The notes: generated by a model not told the origin, from the letters alone. DNA of 7,652 bases from Eubacteriales bacterium (GCA_028709505.1 JAQVWW010000046.1:1-7652); one strand, 5' to 3'; shown: positions 1-6,607, counted from the first letter of the stretch. Numbers and translations are program-made.

Positions 1-1545
1 CGGGCCGATGAACAGCAAACCGCGCTCCTGGGCGTTGAACAGGCCGTAGGTGACGGCGGCGCCGGCCTCATGGGCCACCAGCGATCCGCTCTGGCGCCGT
101 GGGATATCGCCTTTTACCAGGTCAAAGCCGTGGAACACGGCGTTTAAGATACCCTCGCCGCGGGTGTCGGTCAAAAATTCGCCGCGGTAGCCGAACAGGC
201 CCCGGGACGGAATCAAGAACTCCAGCCGCATGCGCTCACCCTGGGGCGTCATGTGCTGCAGCTCGCCCTTGCGTAGGCCCATCTTCTCCATGACGGCGCC
301 CACCGACTCCTGCGGGATATCCACAATCAGCTTTTCTACCGGCTCGCACAGCTTGCCGTCGATGGTGCGGTACAATACCCGCGGCGTGCTGACCTGAAAC
401 TCGTAGCCTTCGCGGCGCATCGTCTCAATCAGAATGGACAGGTGCATTTCACCGCGGCCCATGACGTTGAAGGACTCGGTGGTGTCGGTGGGCGCGACGC
501 GCAGCGACACGTCCTTGAGCAGCTCGCGGTTGAGACGATCGCGCAGATGGCGCGACGTGACATACTTGCCCTCGCGCCCGGCAAAAGGCGAGTCGTTGAC
601 CGAAAAGGTCATCTCCACCGTAGGCTCGGAAATCTTAACAAACGGCAGCGCCTGCACCGCCTCGGGTGCGCAGATGGTGTTGCCGATGGTAATGTTTTCC
701 ACGCCCGAGAAGCATACGATGTCGCCCACCTGGGCGCGCTCCACCGACGTACGGGTCAACCCCTCAAACTGGTAAAGGTTGGTGATGCGCGAACGGTAGG
801 GCGGGAAATCATCGTGGTAGTCGCATACGGTCACATCGGTATTGGGCGTGATGGTGCCCCGCTCGATGCGGCCGATGGCGATACGGCCCACGTACTCGTT
901 ATAGTCGATGCTGGAGATGAGCGCCTGGAAGGGCTCGTCCGCGTCGCCCTGGGGCGCCGGAATGTACTGCAGTATCGTATCCAGAAGCGGCACCATGCTG
1001 CTTCCCGGCTCGTAGGGCGACAGCGACGCCGTGCCGTTGCGACCCGAGCAATAGAGCACGGGGCTGTCCAGCTGATCGGCGGTGGCGTCCAGCTCCAGCA
1101 GCAGCTCCAGCACTTCGTCCACCACTTCCAGCGGCCGGGCGTCGGGCCGGTCCACCTTGTTGATGACGACAATGACGTTGTGGTTTAGCTCCAGCGCCTT
1201 TTGCAGCACAAAGCGGGTCTGAGGCATCGGCCCTTCGAAGGCGTCCACCAGCAGCAGCACGCCGTTTACCATCTTCAGTACCCGTTCCACCTCGCCGCCA
1301 AAGTCGGCGTGCCCCGGCGTATCCACCACATTGATTTTGATGTCTTTATAATGAATGGAAGTGTTTTTGGCCAGTATGGTGATGCCGCGCTCGCGTTCCA
1401 GCGCGTTGCTGTCCATCACGCGTTCCTCGACCACCTGATTCCGGCGAAATGCGCCGCCTTGCTTGAGCATTTCGTCCACCAGCGTCGTTTTGCCATGGTC
1501 AACGTGGGCAATAATGGCCACGTTTCGTAAATCGTTGCGAATCAA
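1..1545 (-). CDS. typA: Translational GTPase TypA/BipA (C-terminus cut by window edge)
   Basis: Ribosome-associated GTPase of the EF-G-like family, which acts in the cytoplasm in ribosome assembly and stress or cold adaptation. Reading the minus strand from 1545 gives an open frame of 515 codons running off the left edge. Visible G motifs are AHVDHGKT (residues 13-20, P-loop), RERGIT (51-56, switch I), DTPGH (75-79) and NKVD (129-132). The last visible residues, [15 protein letters not shown], match the TypA-specific C-terminal region and separate it from EF-G and LepA. TypA proteins are about 605-615 residues, so roughly 90-100 are missing. The start is TTG at 1545-1543: an in-frame TGA lies upstream at 1578-1576, no ATG or GTG fits, and AAAGGGG sits about 10 bases ahead. 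No gene on the same strand lies close upstream, and it has its own promoter. Identification is secure; the start codon is likely but not certain. Confidence 0.96.
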   Translation of the reverse strand, partial: MIRNDLRNVAIIAHVDHGKTTLVDEMLKQGGAFRRNQVVEERVMDSNALERERGITILAKNTSIHYKDIKINVVDTPGHADFGGEVERVLKMVNGVLLLVDAFEGPMPQTRFVLQKALELNHNVIVVINKVDRPDARPLEVVDEVLELLLELDATADQLDSPVLYCSGRNGTASLSPYEPGSSMVPLLDTILQYIPAPQGDADEPFQALISSIDYNEYVGRIAIGRIERGTITPNTDVTVCDYHDDFPPYRSRITNLYQFEGLTRTSVERAQVGDIVCFSGVENITIGNTICAPEAVQALPFVKISEPTVEMTFSVNDSPFAGREGKYVTSRHLRDRLNRELLKDVSLRVAPTDTTESFNVMGRGEMHLSILIETMRREGYEFQVSTPRVLYRTIDGKLCEPVEKLIVDIPQESVGAVMEKMGLRKGELQHMTPQGERMRLEFLIPSRGLFGYRGEFLTDTRGEGILNAVFHGFDLVKGDIPRRQSGSLVAHEAGAAVTYGLFNAQERGLLFIGP

Positions 1546-1587
1546 ATAAAAAGAGCCCCTTTCGATACGGAAAATTCAAACCAATTT

Positions 1588-1616
1588 ATTATAGTATAAA
1601 CCGCGGGGATTGTTAA
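1588..1616 (-). promoter_or_regulatory. Sigma-70-type promoter of typA
   Basis: On the minus strand the sequence has TTAACA (1616-1611, five of six bases of the -35 consensus), a 17-base spacer, and a perfect TATAAT (1593-1588). Transcription would start near 1581, giving a leader of about 35 bases before the TTG start of typA and its AAAGGGG ribosome binding site. Spacing and consensus match make this the best promoter in the window. Confidence 0.8.
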
Positions 1617-2020
1617 GCGCAAATGTGAGGAATCCCGGCATCGTATGCCAAAAAATAGAGAATGCCGGTACCAGACACACTACGCCGGCGCTGCGAAGCG
1701 CCAGCGGCGCGGTGGGCGGGGCTTTTGAAAGGGGCGCCAGCGGGAACAAAAGGCGCCCAACGCCGGCCGCAAAAAAGGCGCGCGCCCTGCTATGCGCAGC
1801 CTCGCGCCGTATCACCGGCATAAATGCCTGCGCGGACCGCCGCCTATCCCGCGGTGGGCCGGGCGATACGCAACAGGCGGCGCAGAGAAAGCGGCAGGCT
1901 TTGTTCCCGGCATTGCCAACGGGCATTTGGGGCGGGATTTTTCTGTGATAACGGCGTTTCGCCGTTGGCTGCAAGGGCACCCAAGGCGAAATCACCGCCC
2001 GCATAAAAGATGCGGTTGTT
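1617..2020. other. Gene-free spacer rich in GC palindromes
   Basis: No credible gene is seen here. Reading frames exist on both strands, but their translations are dominated by Arg, Ala and Pro, with no recognisable domain and no ribosome binding site. The stretch holds many short hairpins: CCGGCAT/ATGCCGG (1635-1641 with 1662-1668), GGCGCT-GCGA-AGCGCC (1687-1702), GGGCGCC/GGCGCCC (1732-1738 with 1752-1758), GGCA-TAAA-TGCC (1817-1828), AACGGCG-TTT-CGCCGTT (1950-1966) and CCGCAT/ATGCGG (1999-2015). These may be repeat elements, remnants of RNA genes or decayed sequence. Nothing in the sequence decides between these. Confidence 0.5.
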
Positions 2021-2183
2021 AAAAAATTCAGAAAGCCTTTCGAATAGCTTGAGGGGACGAAGGGTATGCTTCGTCTGCCGGCATATTTAAAAACCTTTCG
2101 GTCTTTTTTAAACTGTTTGCTGCCACGACGCGCCACGACAGCAAAGCGCCGCCGAGGAAAAATAACGAAAATCGTTGTTTTCC
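2021..2183 (-). ncRNA. Candidate structured non-coding RNA (unrecognised)
   Basis: Read on the minus strand, five hairpins follow each other with short linkers: 2183-2156 (11 pairs with one bulged base, loop ATTTT), 2145-2116 (TTTGCTG/CAGCAAA), 2107-2089 (AAAGACC-GAAA-GGTTTTT, a GNRA tetraloop), 2075-2056 (GACGAAG/CTTCGTC) and 2045-2026 (ATTCGAAA/TTTCTGAAT with a bulged T). The last is followed by six Ts, as in an intrinsic terminator. The T-run and the GNRA loop both favour the minus strand. I see no convincing promoter upstream between 2184 and 2300 and do not recognise an RNA family. The stretch may instead be a cluster of unrelated repeats, so this is a proposal only. Confidence 0.3.
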
Positions 2184-2256
2184 AAGGCCTTGCGCGTAAG
2201 TTGCCCGGTGGGAAGCCATTGCTTTATGTAGCGGGACCGATACAAGCAGGGCTTTG

Positions 2257-2296
2257 AAAACGGGAGGGGCGAAGCGTGTGCCCCGCCCCCCTTTTT
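2257..2296. terminator. Intrinsic terminator of the esterase gene, possibly bidirectional
   Basis: A GC-rich hairpin pairs 2262-2270 (GGGAGGGGC) with 2280-2288 (GCCCCGCCC), nine pairs with one mismatch and a nine-base loop. It lies 9 bases past the esterase stop codon. In the minus-strand direction it is followed by GTTTTC. In the plus direction it is followed by CCCTTTTT, so it could also stop transcription from the left. Confidence 0.65.
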
Positions 2297-2297
2297 A

Positions 2298-3194
2298 TTA
2301 CAGGTGCCGCTGTAAAAATTCCAGTATGGCGCGGCGCATGGCCGGCGTTTCCAGATGGCCATGGGGTTCTATCACCATCTTCCAGTTTTCCGGCGCATCC
2401 TTTTCGTAGAGGGCCTTCATGGCGGTGTCTATCTTTAAAAGGCCGTCATAGGGCGTCAGATTGTCGTATTTGCCGTTGCACGAGATATGCGCCCGCGGGT
2501 GTATCAGCGCTTGGATGCCGGCGGCGGTGAAGTGCTTAAGCAGGCTGGGCACGTAGTAATAGATGCTGTGGCCGTTGAGCCCGTCGTGGGCAATGAGGCT
2601 CTCGAAATCGGTCATGCAACAGATATCGGCGCACACTTTGATACGCGTATCCAGCGCCGCCACCCACCAGGCCATCGTCGAGCCCATGGACATGCCCAGC
2701 GTGCCGATGCGCGCGGCGTCCACATCCTCCCGGCCGGCCAGATAGTCCAGCGCTTGCAGGCTATCGTATACCATCATCCCCCAAAGCACCTTACCCTGCC
2801 AGATAAGCTCTTTAAACAGCGCCGTCTCGTCACGACCGCTGCGCTCGCCAAAGTTATAGTGATCGATGCACAGCGCCACGTAGCCCCGCCTGGCCAGCTC
2901 CGGTGCGTAGGGCGCGCAAAGGGGGTTTAGCCCCGTAATAAACTCCTGCTTGCCCACGCGGTACTGGCCGCCGTGCCAATGGTTGTACAGGATGGCGGGA
3001 TGCGGGCCCGGCGACGTCGGCCGGGCCAGATAGGCGCTGACCGGTTCGCTGCCGTTTAAGTCCAGCGTCAAGTGCTCCAGCACCCAGTCGTCGTGCGGGT
3101 GCGCAGCCACCACCTGGCAGGATACCGGCCGGCGCCGCGGCGGCAGATCGCCCAGCAGAGAGTAGAGTAGTTCGCGTTGCGCAGCTTGGTTCAT
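2298..3194 (-). CDS. Alpha/beta-hydrolase, esterase of the dienelactone hydrolase / acetyl xylan esterase type
   Basis: A 298-residue serine hydrolase, probably cytoplasmic because no signal peptide or membrane segment is visible. The nucleophile elbow GMSMG (167-171) places the catalytic Ser at 169. The likely acid is Asp244 in CNGKYDNLTP, and the likely base is His280 in EPHGHLE. The segment around 66-77 (PAILYNHWHGG) resembles the strand and loop that form the oxyanion hole in this fold. Length and order of motifs fit single-domain esterases acting on small esters or acetylated sugars, but the substrate cannot be read from the sequence. An in-frame start 9 codons upstream exists, but ATG at 3194 is chosen because AGGAGGT (3206-3200) lies 5 bases ahead of it. 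The gene is divergent from the MBL hydrolase at 3318, with about 120 bases between the two starts, and ends in its own terminator. Fold and triad are secure; the exact family is moderately sure. Confidence 0.88.
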   Translation of the reverse strand: MNQAAQRELLYSLLGDLPPRRRPVSCQVVAAHPHDDWVLEHLTLDLNGSEPVSAYLARPTSPGPHPAILYNHWHGGQYRVGKQEFITGLNPLCAPYAPELARRGYVALCIDHYNFGERSGRDETALFKELIWQGKVLWGMMVYDSLQALDYLAGREDVDAARIGTLGMSMGSTMAWWVAALDTRIKVCADICCMTDFESLIAHDGLNGHSIYYYVPSLLKHFTAAGIQALIHPRAHISCNGKYDNLTPYDGLLKIDTAMKALYEKDAPENWKMVIEPHGHLETPAMRRAILEFLQRHL

Positions 3195-3232
3195 GGCGCA
3201 CCTCCTACGTAAATTTGACAAAGAGTAATTCT

Positions 3233-3260
3233 ATTATACACGATTATTTTTTGGAAAAAA
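3233..3260 (-). promoter_or_regulatory. Probable promoter of the esterase gene
   Basis: A perfect TATAAT on the minus strand (3238-3233) lies about 40 bases upstream of the esterase ATG. The -35 position (3260-3255) is only TTTTTT, with a 16-base spacer, so the promoter may be weak or depend on an activator. The resulting leader of roughly 30 bases carries the strong AGGAGGT site at 3206-3200. Confidence 0.55.
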
Positions 3261-3284
3261 GCCCCTCTACCCCCACCGTTGCGG

Positions 3285-3309
3285 TATAATGGAAGAAAAC
3301 GACAGGAGG
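3285..3309 (+). promoter_or_regulatory. -10 element and ribosome binding site for the MBL hydrolase
   Basis: TATAAT at 3285-3290 sits 27 bases before the ATG at 3318, and AGGAGG at 3304-3309 has ideal 8-base spacing to that ATG. No good -35 hexamer is found 16-18 bases upstream of the -10. A TTGACA at 3215-3220 is too far away to pair with it. Confidence 0.45.
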
Positions 3310-3317
3310 AAAAAGCC

Positions 3318-4094
3318 ATGGCGGATCTTTCCCAGGAACGAATTTTTACCGCCCGGAAATTTCACGAAAGCACGTGGGTCATTACCGGCAGGGGCTGCGA
3401 ATGTTACCTGCTCATCGGCGAAAATAAGGCGATGCTGGTGGATGCCGGGCAAAGCCGGCGCAACCTGCGGGAGTTCGTCCAAACCATCACCGATTTGCCT
3501 GCCTTTGTCGTAAACACACACGGCCACTTCGATCACACCGGCGGAAACGGCTGGTTTGATGAAGTATACATGCATGCCAACGCCGTGCGCGACGCCAAGC
3601 GGGCCTTTGACGACCCCGACGGTTATCCGCTGGATTACGATATCCAAACCGTCGCCCAAGGCCATGTGTTCGATCTGGGCGGACGGACGGTGGAGGTCAT
3701 TGAGATTCCGGCCCATAGCCCGGGCAGCATCGCGCTGCTGGATCGCGAATGCCGCATGCTCTTTACCGGCGACGAGCTGGAATCCGGCCAGGTACTGCTG
3801 CTGCGGGGCGGCAAAGAGGTGGTGGCGCAGCACCGGGAGAATATGCTTAAGCTGAAGCGGCGTAAGGACGAATTTGACAGTATCTGCCCGGCCCACAACG
3901 GCACGCCCATCCACCCCAGCTATATCGACGCCTTTATTGAAAACGACAGCCGCGTGCTGGCGGGCCAAGAGGGAAGCGCCGATTGCGCCTCGCCCACCTT
4001 CGACTGCTACAATCCGGCCTCGCCCTTTAAAGGCAAGCCCAGCTGGCGCCGCTCCACCTATGCAGGCAGCGCCATCGTGTACGACCTGGCGTAG
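3318..4094 (+). CDS. Metallo-beta-lactamase-fold hydrolase
   Basis: A 258-residue single-domain hydrolase of the glyoxalase II-like MBL superfamily, predicted cytoplasmic. The complete two-metal site is visible: HGHFDH gives His68, His70, Asp72 and His73, followed by His133 (PAHSPGS), Asp152 (FTGDEL) and His193 (PAHNG). The N-terminal part (21-45) shows the usual strands ending in LVDAGQ. The reaction is probably hydrolysis of a thioester, ester or lactone, but members of this family act on very diverse substrates and I cannot assign one. ATG at 3318 is chosen over an in-frame TTG 39 bases upstream because AGGAGG lies 8 bases before it. A 365-codon frame on the opposite strand is a shadow. 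The RmlD-like gene follows on the same strand after 81 bases with no clear terminator between, so the two may be co-transcribed. Confidence 0.92.
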   Translation: MADLSQERIFTARKFHESTWVITGRGCECYLLIGENKAMLVDAGQSRRNLREFVQTITDLPAFVVNTHGHFDHTGGNGWFDEVYMHANAVRDAKRAFDDPDGYPLDYDIQTVAQGHVFDLGGRTVEVIEIPAHSPGSIALLDRECRMLFTGDELESGQVLLLRGGKEVVAQHRENMLKLKRRKDEFDSICPAHNGTPIHPSYIDAFIENDSRVLAGQEGSADCASPTFDCYNPASPFKGKPSWRRSTYAGSAIVYDLA

Positions 4095-4146
4095 CAGCCG
4101 TCCCGGCATGCGCTGCGCTTTGGGCTGTGCCGAAAAAGGGGAAAAA

Positions 4147-4170
4147 CAGCCGCGATCTGGCTGCGGGAGG
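4147..4170 (+). promoter_or_regulatory. Hairpin next to the ribosome binding site of the RmlD-like gene
   Basis: GGGAGG (4165-4170) lies 5 bases before the GTG start at 4176. Directly in front of it, CAGCC (4147-4151) can pair with GGCTG (4159-4163) around a seven-base loop. The hairpin leaves the binding site free, so any effect on translation is uncertain. The rest of the 4095-4175 gap shows no promoter or T-run. Confidence 0.4.
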
Positions 4171-4175
4171 GTTCT

Positions 4176-5003
4176 GTGAAGGTTTTCGTGTTGGGAGCAA
4201 GCGGATACGCGGGACAGGCGATTGCGCGCCAGTTGGGCCAGGACCATGACGTATACGGCACGTACCATACCAAGACGCAGCTGGGCGGCAAGCAAGGCAT
4301 GTTTCGGTATGAGTTGGGCGACGCGGCCGCACTGGACGCGCTGCTCCGGCGTGTGCGGCCGCAAATCGTCATTTCAAGCCTGACCGGGGATTTCCCGTTG
4401 CAGCTGGCGGCCCATGGCCAGGTTGCGGATTATCTGACGGAAAAAGCCGACGGAAAAATGATTTATTTGTCCACCGCCAATGTGTTTGACGCAAAACTGG
4501 ACAAGCCGCACTATGAGCTGGACGAGACTGGTTCGGACACAGACTACGGGAATTTTAAGATCGAGTGTGAACAGCTGCTGCAGGCTAAATTGGGCGATCG
4601 ATGCATCCTTGTGCGCGTTCCACAAATTTGGGGGAAAAATTGTCCCCGGATACGCAAATTGACACAGGATGCACAAAACCATACGCCGGTTGTGACCTAT
4701 CCAAATCTATACGTCAATTATACGACGAACGTACAGATCGCCCAATGGATTGCCTACATCATCGAAAAAGAGCTTGCCGGAATATTCCACATCGGGACGA
4801 AGGATATGTACGATATCATGCGGTTCCAGGTGGAGCTTTGCCGGCTTCTGGGCCTGCGGGAACCCGTCTTTCGCAAGGAGCCCATTGCCACCAAGTGTTT
4901 TCAGGCGGTATTGCCGGGCAGGCAGGAGACTCCCCAGAGTCTTCAGATGGACGTGGCCGACGTATTAGAATATTTGGCAAAGGTACAGCGGCAACCGCTT
5001 TAG
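4176..5003 (+). CDS. RmlD-like NAD(P)-dependent sugar reductase/epimerase (extended SDR)
   Basis: A 275-residue extended short-chain dehydrogenase/reductase. The N-terminal Rossmann motif GASGYAG (7-13) follows the first strand VFVL. The catalytic Ser/Thr is in LSTAN (around 98-102), and the YxxxK pair is Tyr124/Lys128 in DYGNFK. The pattern and length resemble dTDP-4-dehydrorhamnose reductase (RmlD) and related NAD-dependent epimerases that act on nucleotide sugars. The other rhamnose pathway genes are not nearby, so a strict RmlD role is not supported. The start is GTG at 4176, giving MKVFVLGASG, with GGGAGG 5 bases upstream; no ATG would preserve the Rossmann motif. It follows the MBL hydrolase by 81 bases and ends about 130 bases before the terminator at 5136. 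The family is clear; the substrate is unknown. Confidence 0.88.
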   Translation: MKVFVLGASGYAGQAIARQLGQDHDVYGTYHTKTQLGGKQGMFRYELGDAAALDALLRRVRPQIVISSLTGDFPLQLAAHGQVADYLTEKADGKMIYLSTANVFDAKLDKPHYELDETGSDTDYGNFKIECEQLLQAKLGDRCILVRVPQIWGKNCPRIRKLTQDAQNHTPVVTYPNLYVNYTTNVQIAQWIAYIIEKELAGIFHIGTKDMYDIMRFQVELCRLLGLREPVFRKEPIATKCFQAVLPGRQETPQSLQMDVADVLEYLAKVQRQPL

Positions 5004-5133
5004 CGCGCCAAACAACCCGGACGTCAGGTTTTTCCTGCCCAAAACATTTCGCCAAATGGGCGGCACATGCGGCGCTTTGCTCACCGGACGGGCGCCCTTT
5101 GCCTGCGGCATGCTGGCGGGCACCTCTGCGCTT

Positions 5134-5168
5134 AAAAAATCCCGCGCTGCAAAAGCGCGGGATTTTAT
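5134..5168. terminator. Bidirectional terminator between the RmlD-like gene and araC-type gene
   Basis: A perfect 13-pair hairpin joins AAAATCCCGCGCT (5136-5148) and AGCGCGGGATTTT (5154-5166) around the loop GCAAA. In the minus direction the stem ends in a run of six Ts, which suits the AraC-type gene ending at 5206. In the plus direction it ends in TTTTATT, which suits the RmlD-like gene ending at 5003. The two convergent genes appear to share it. Confidence 0.9.
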
Positions 5169-5205
5169 TGTGCGGGCAACGGCAAAAAGAGGGGTTTTTC
5201 GCTGG

Positions 5206-6075
5206 TCATTCCCGCAGGAACTCCGACGGCGAACAGCCCTTATATTTGCGGAAGGTTTTGATGAAATAGCTTAGATTATTAAAGCCGCACTCCAACGCGA
5301 TGTCGGTCTTGCTCATGTTGCCCTGCAGCAGCAGATCGCAGGCCACCGAAATGCGGTAATAGTTGACGTAATCCATGGCGCTGGTGCCGGTCATGGACTT
5401 AAAGAATCGGCAAAAGTGCTGCACCGACATATCCACGCTGTTGGAAAGCATGTCCAGCGTGATGCCGTCCTTATAATGCTCCTGTATCATGCTGATGACG
5501 GTTTTGAGGCGATTGATGTTGAGCTGTTTTTTGTTTTTAAGCGGTTCGGGGTTTTGCGTATAAAGCTTATGGTCGTATATCGAGCCGATAAGGACGAACA
5601 GATAGGCTTTTACCAGCAGTTCGTAGCCGAAATTCTGCCGCGACATGCACAGCATCAGGTTGGCCGCCGCGTGAATGACGTCCTGATGATCGGGGTGGAT
5701 GACGCTGTAATGGGTGTAGGGTACCACTTCGCCGCTTTCCATCCAGTGGACGTACTGGCTGCAGATATCCTTGGGCCGTACCAGCATATCGTGGTTGAAT
5801 ACCACCGACGACAGCTGGCAGCCGTCGGCGCCCAGCGCTTCGGCGGTATGCAGCTGGCCGCTCAGCAGCAAAAAGCAATCGCCCTGGCGGGCTTCGTACT
5901 TGGTGCCGTCGATGATCACGGTGCTGTTGCCCTCTTTGATGTACATGATCTCCCACTCGGTATGCCAATGATAGGGACACACCGGCCCTTGAGAGCACCA
6001 GGGCAAATTGTAGTAACCGATGGGAAAATGGGGGGTACCCCGTTCGATGACCTCGTTGAGACTATAATATTCCAT
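5206..6075 (-). CDS. AraC-family transcriptional regulator with N-terminal cupin domain
   Basis: A 289-residue DNA-binding regulator. The N-terminal half (about 15-100) is a cupin sensor domain with HWHTEWE (36-42) and the closing strands EARQGDCFLLLSG (61-73). The C-terminal 100 residues hold two helix-turn-helix motifs: about 205-228 (ITLDMLSNSVDMSVQHFCRFF) and 253-275 (SKTDIALECGFNNLSYFIKTF). They end in the AraC signature YKGCSPSEFLRE. Regulators of this shape usually sense a sugar or related small molecule and control adjacent genes. Here no target is certain; the RmlD-like and MBL genes lie beyond the convergent terminator, and the inverted repeats upstream suggest autoregulation. ATG at 6075 is preceded by GGGGGT with 6-base spacing. 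The upstream ATG in the same stretch is out of frame. Confidence 0.94.
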   Translation of the reverse strand: MEYYSLNEVIERGTPHFPIGYYNLPWCSQGPVCPYHWHTEWEIMYIKEGNSTVIIDGTKYEARQGDCFLLLSGQLHTAEALGADGCQLSSVVFNHDMLVRPKDICSQYVHWMESGEVVPYTHYSVIHPDHQDVIHAAANLMLCMSRQNFGYELLVKAYLFVLIGSIYDHKLYTQNPEPLKNKKQLNINRLKTVISMIQEHYKDGITLDMLSNSVDMSVQHFCRFFKSMTGTSAMDYVNYYRISVACDLLLQGNMSKTDIALECGFNNLSYFIKTFRKYKGCSPSEFLRE

Positions 6076-6106
6076 ACCATACCCCCATGCTGTAAGGTTT
6101 GCGAAA

Positions 6107-6177
6107 ATAATACAATAATCCTAGGAATTTTATGCGGATGACGACATGGATTCCCGCATATAATTATATTGTATTAT
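6107..6177 (-). promoter_or_regulatory. Promoter and candidate operators of the AraC-type gene
   Basis: In an AT-rich island, TATAAT on the minus strand (6168-6163) is a likely -10, with no good -35 at the proper distance; this is usual for activator-dependent promoters. An 11-base motif ATAATACAATA (6107-6117) recurs exactly, inverted, as TATTGTATTAT (6167-6177), with centres 60 bases apart. Between them lie TATGCGG (6131-6137) and CCGCATA (6154-6160), which pair in the presumed leader. There are also the palindromes TCCTAGGA and ATATAATTATAT (6158-6169). The arrangement is consistent with binding of the AraC-type regulator to its own promoter, but that is inference. Confidence 0.5.
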
Positions 6178-6178
6178 G

Positions 6179-6207
6179 TTGATACTATCATCAAAAAAGT
6201 AAATGAT
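6179..6207 (+). promoter_or_regulatory. Possible plus-strand promoter, divergent from araC-type gene
   Basis: TTGATA (6179-6184, five of six consensus bases) is followed after 17 bases by AATGAT (6202-6207, four of six). Its -35 overlaps an inverted repeat TTGAT/ATCAA (6179-6183 with 6190-6194) that could be an operator. It would drive a plus-strand transcript starting near 6214 toward the terminator at 6311. Confidence 0.35.
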
Positions 6208-6213
6208 CAAGTG

Positions 6214-6351
6214 ATTTTCTGTGATTTTTGCGCACCAAACGGCGGGTGTTTATCCGTTTTTATGCAAAAAACAATTCCCGCCGCGCGTAAAGTTCTTGCT
6301 GCTTGCAAAGGAGCGTGGCCGGTGCGTATATGCCGGCCGCGCTCTTTTTTT
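6214..6351 (+). ncRNA. Candidate small RNA ending in a strong terminator
   Basis: A transcript of about 140 bases is suggested by the promoter-like sequence at 6179-6207 and the terminator at 6311-6351. Between them, CGGCGGG (6240-6246) pairs with CCCGCCG (6277-6283), with a smaller inner hairpin GTTTTT/AAAAAC. AAAGGAG at 6307-6313 resembles a ribosome binding site but runs into the terminator stem. Frames in this stretch have no ribosome binding site and unconvincing translations. No known RNA family is recognised. Confidence 0.3.
6311..6351 (+). terminator. Strong intrinsic terminator with no recognised upstream gene
   Basis: GAGCGTGGCCGG (6311-6322) pairs with CCGGCCGCGCTC (6333-6344), 12 pairs including one G-T, around a 10-base loop, and is followed by seven Ts (6345-6351). 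It is a textbook plus-strand terminator. The closest plus-strand gene ends at 5003, behind another terminator, so it must serve an unannotated transcript or be a stray element. Confidence 0.75.
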
Positions 6352-6607
6352 GTGCGAACCGCGCCGCCGGCCGCCGAAAAAGAGGGCCATAGCCGCGCCG
6401 CAATCCGCCAATTCAGCACAAACCTGCCGGCGGTATGCGGCATAAACATATGCCGCCGCACAAGCACCGGCCGCCGTGTGTTGTAAAACATGTTTTGTTT
6501 CGGCTGCGTGTAACGGACCGCGGGCGCCGCGGCTTAAGCGCATCGGCAACCTGCTGTTTGGGCGCCGCCGCGGGCGCCCCTTTGGCCAAAAGGCTCAAAG
6601 ATTTTCT
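6352..6607. other. Gene-free palindrome-rich spacer
   Basis: No gene is supported here; small open frames give Arg- and Pro-rich translations without motifs. Palindromes visible are GCGGCAT/ATGCCGC (6437-6443 with 6450-6456), an exact 12-base palindrome AAAACATGTTTT (6485-6496), CCGCGG-GCG-CCGCGG (about 6521-6535) and GGGCGCC/GGCGCCC (6560-6566 with 6573-6579). The character is very like that of the 1617-2020 spacer. Confidence 0.5.

Noticed and set aside
442..1188. 248-codon plus-strand frame within typA
   Set aside because: It lies opposite the conserved TypA sequence and shows no domain of its own.
1576..2136. 186-codon open frame on the minus strand in the gap upstream of typA
   Set aside because: It has no ribosome binding site and no recognisable domain, is rich in Arg, Ala and Pro, and runs through the typA promoter and many hairpins.
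3234..3242. Near-match to a DnaA box (TTATACACG)
   Set aside because: It is a single imperfect copy overlapping a promoter -10; there is no cluster to suggest an origin.
3267..4364. 365-codon open frame antisense to the MBL hydrolase and reductase
   Set aside because: It is a by-product of GC-rich codon use. The plus-strand frame carries the full MBL metal site and a strong ribosome binding site.
5416..6141. 241-codon plus-strand frame opposite the AraC-type gene
   Set aside because: The minus strand encodes an unmistakable cupin-AraC protein; the antisense frame has no domain.
6169..6486. 105-codon plus-strand frame upstream of the AraC-type gene
   Set aside because: It starts at TTG without a ribosome binding site and runs through a strong terminator.
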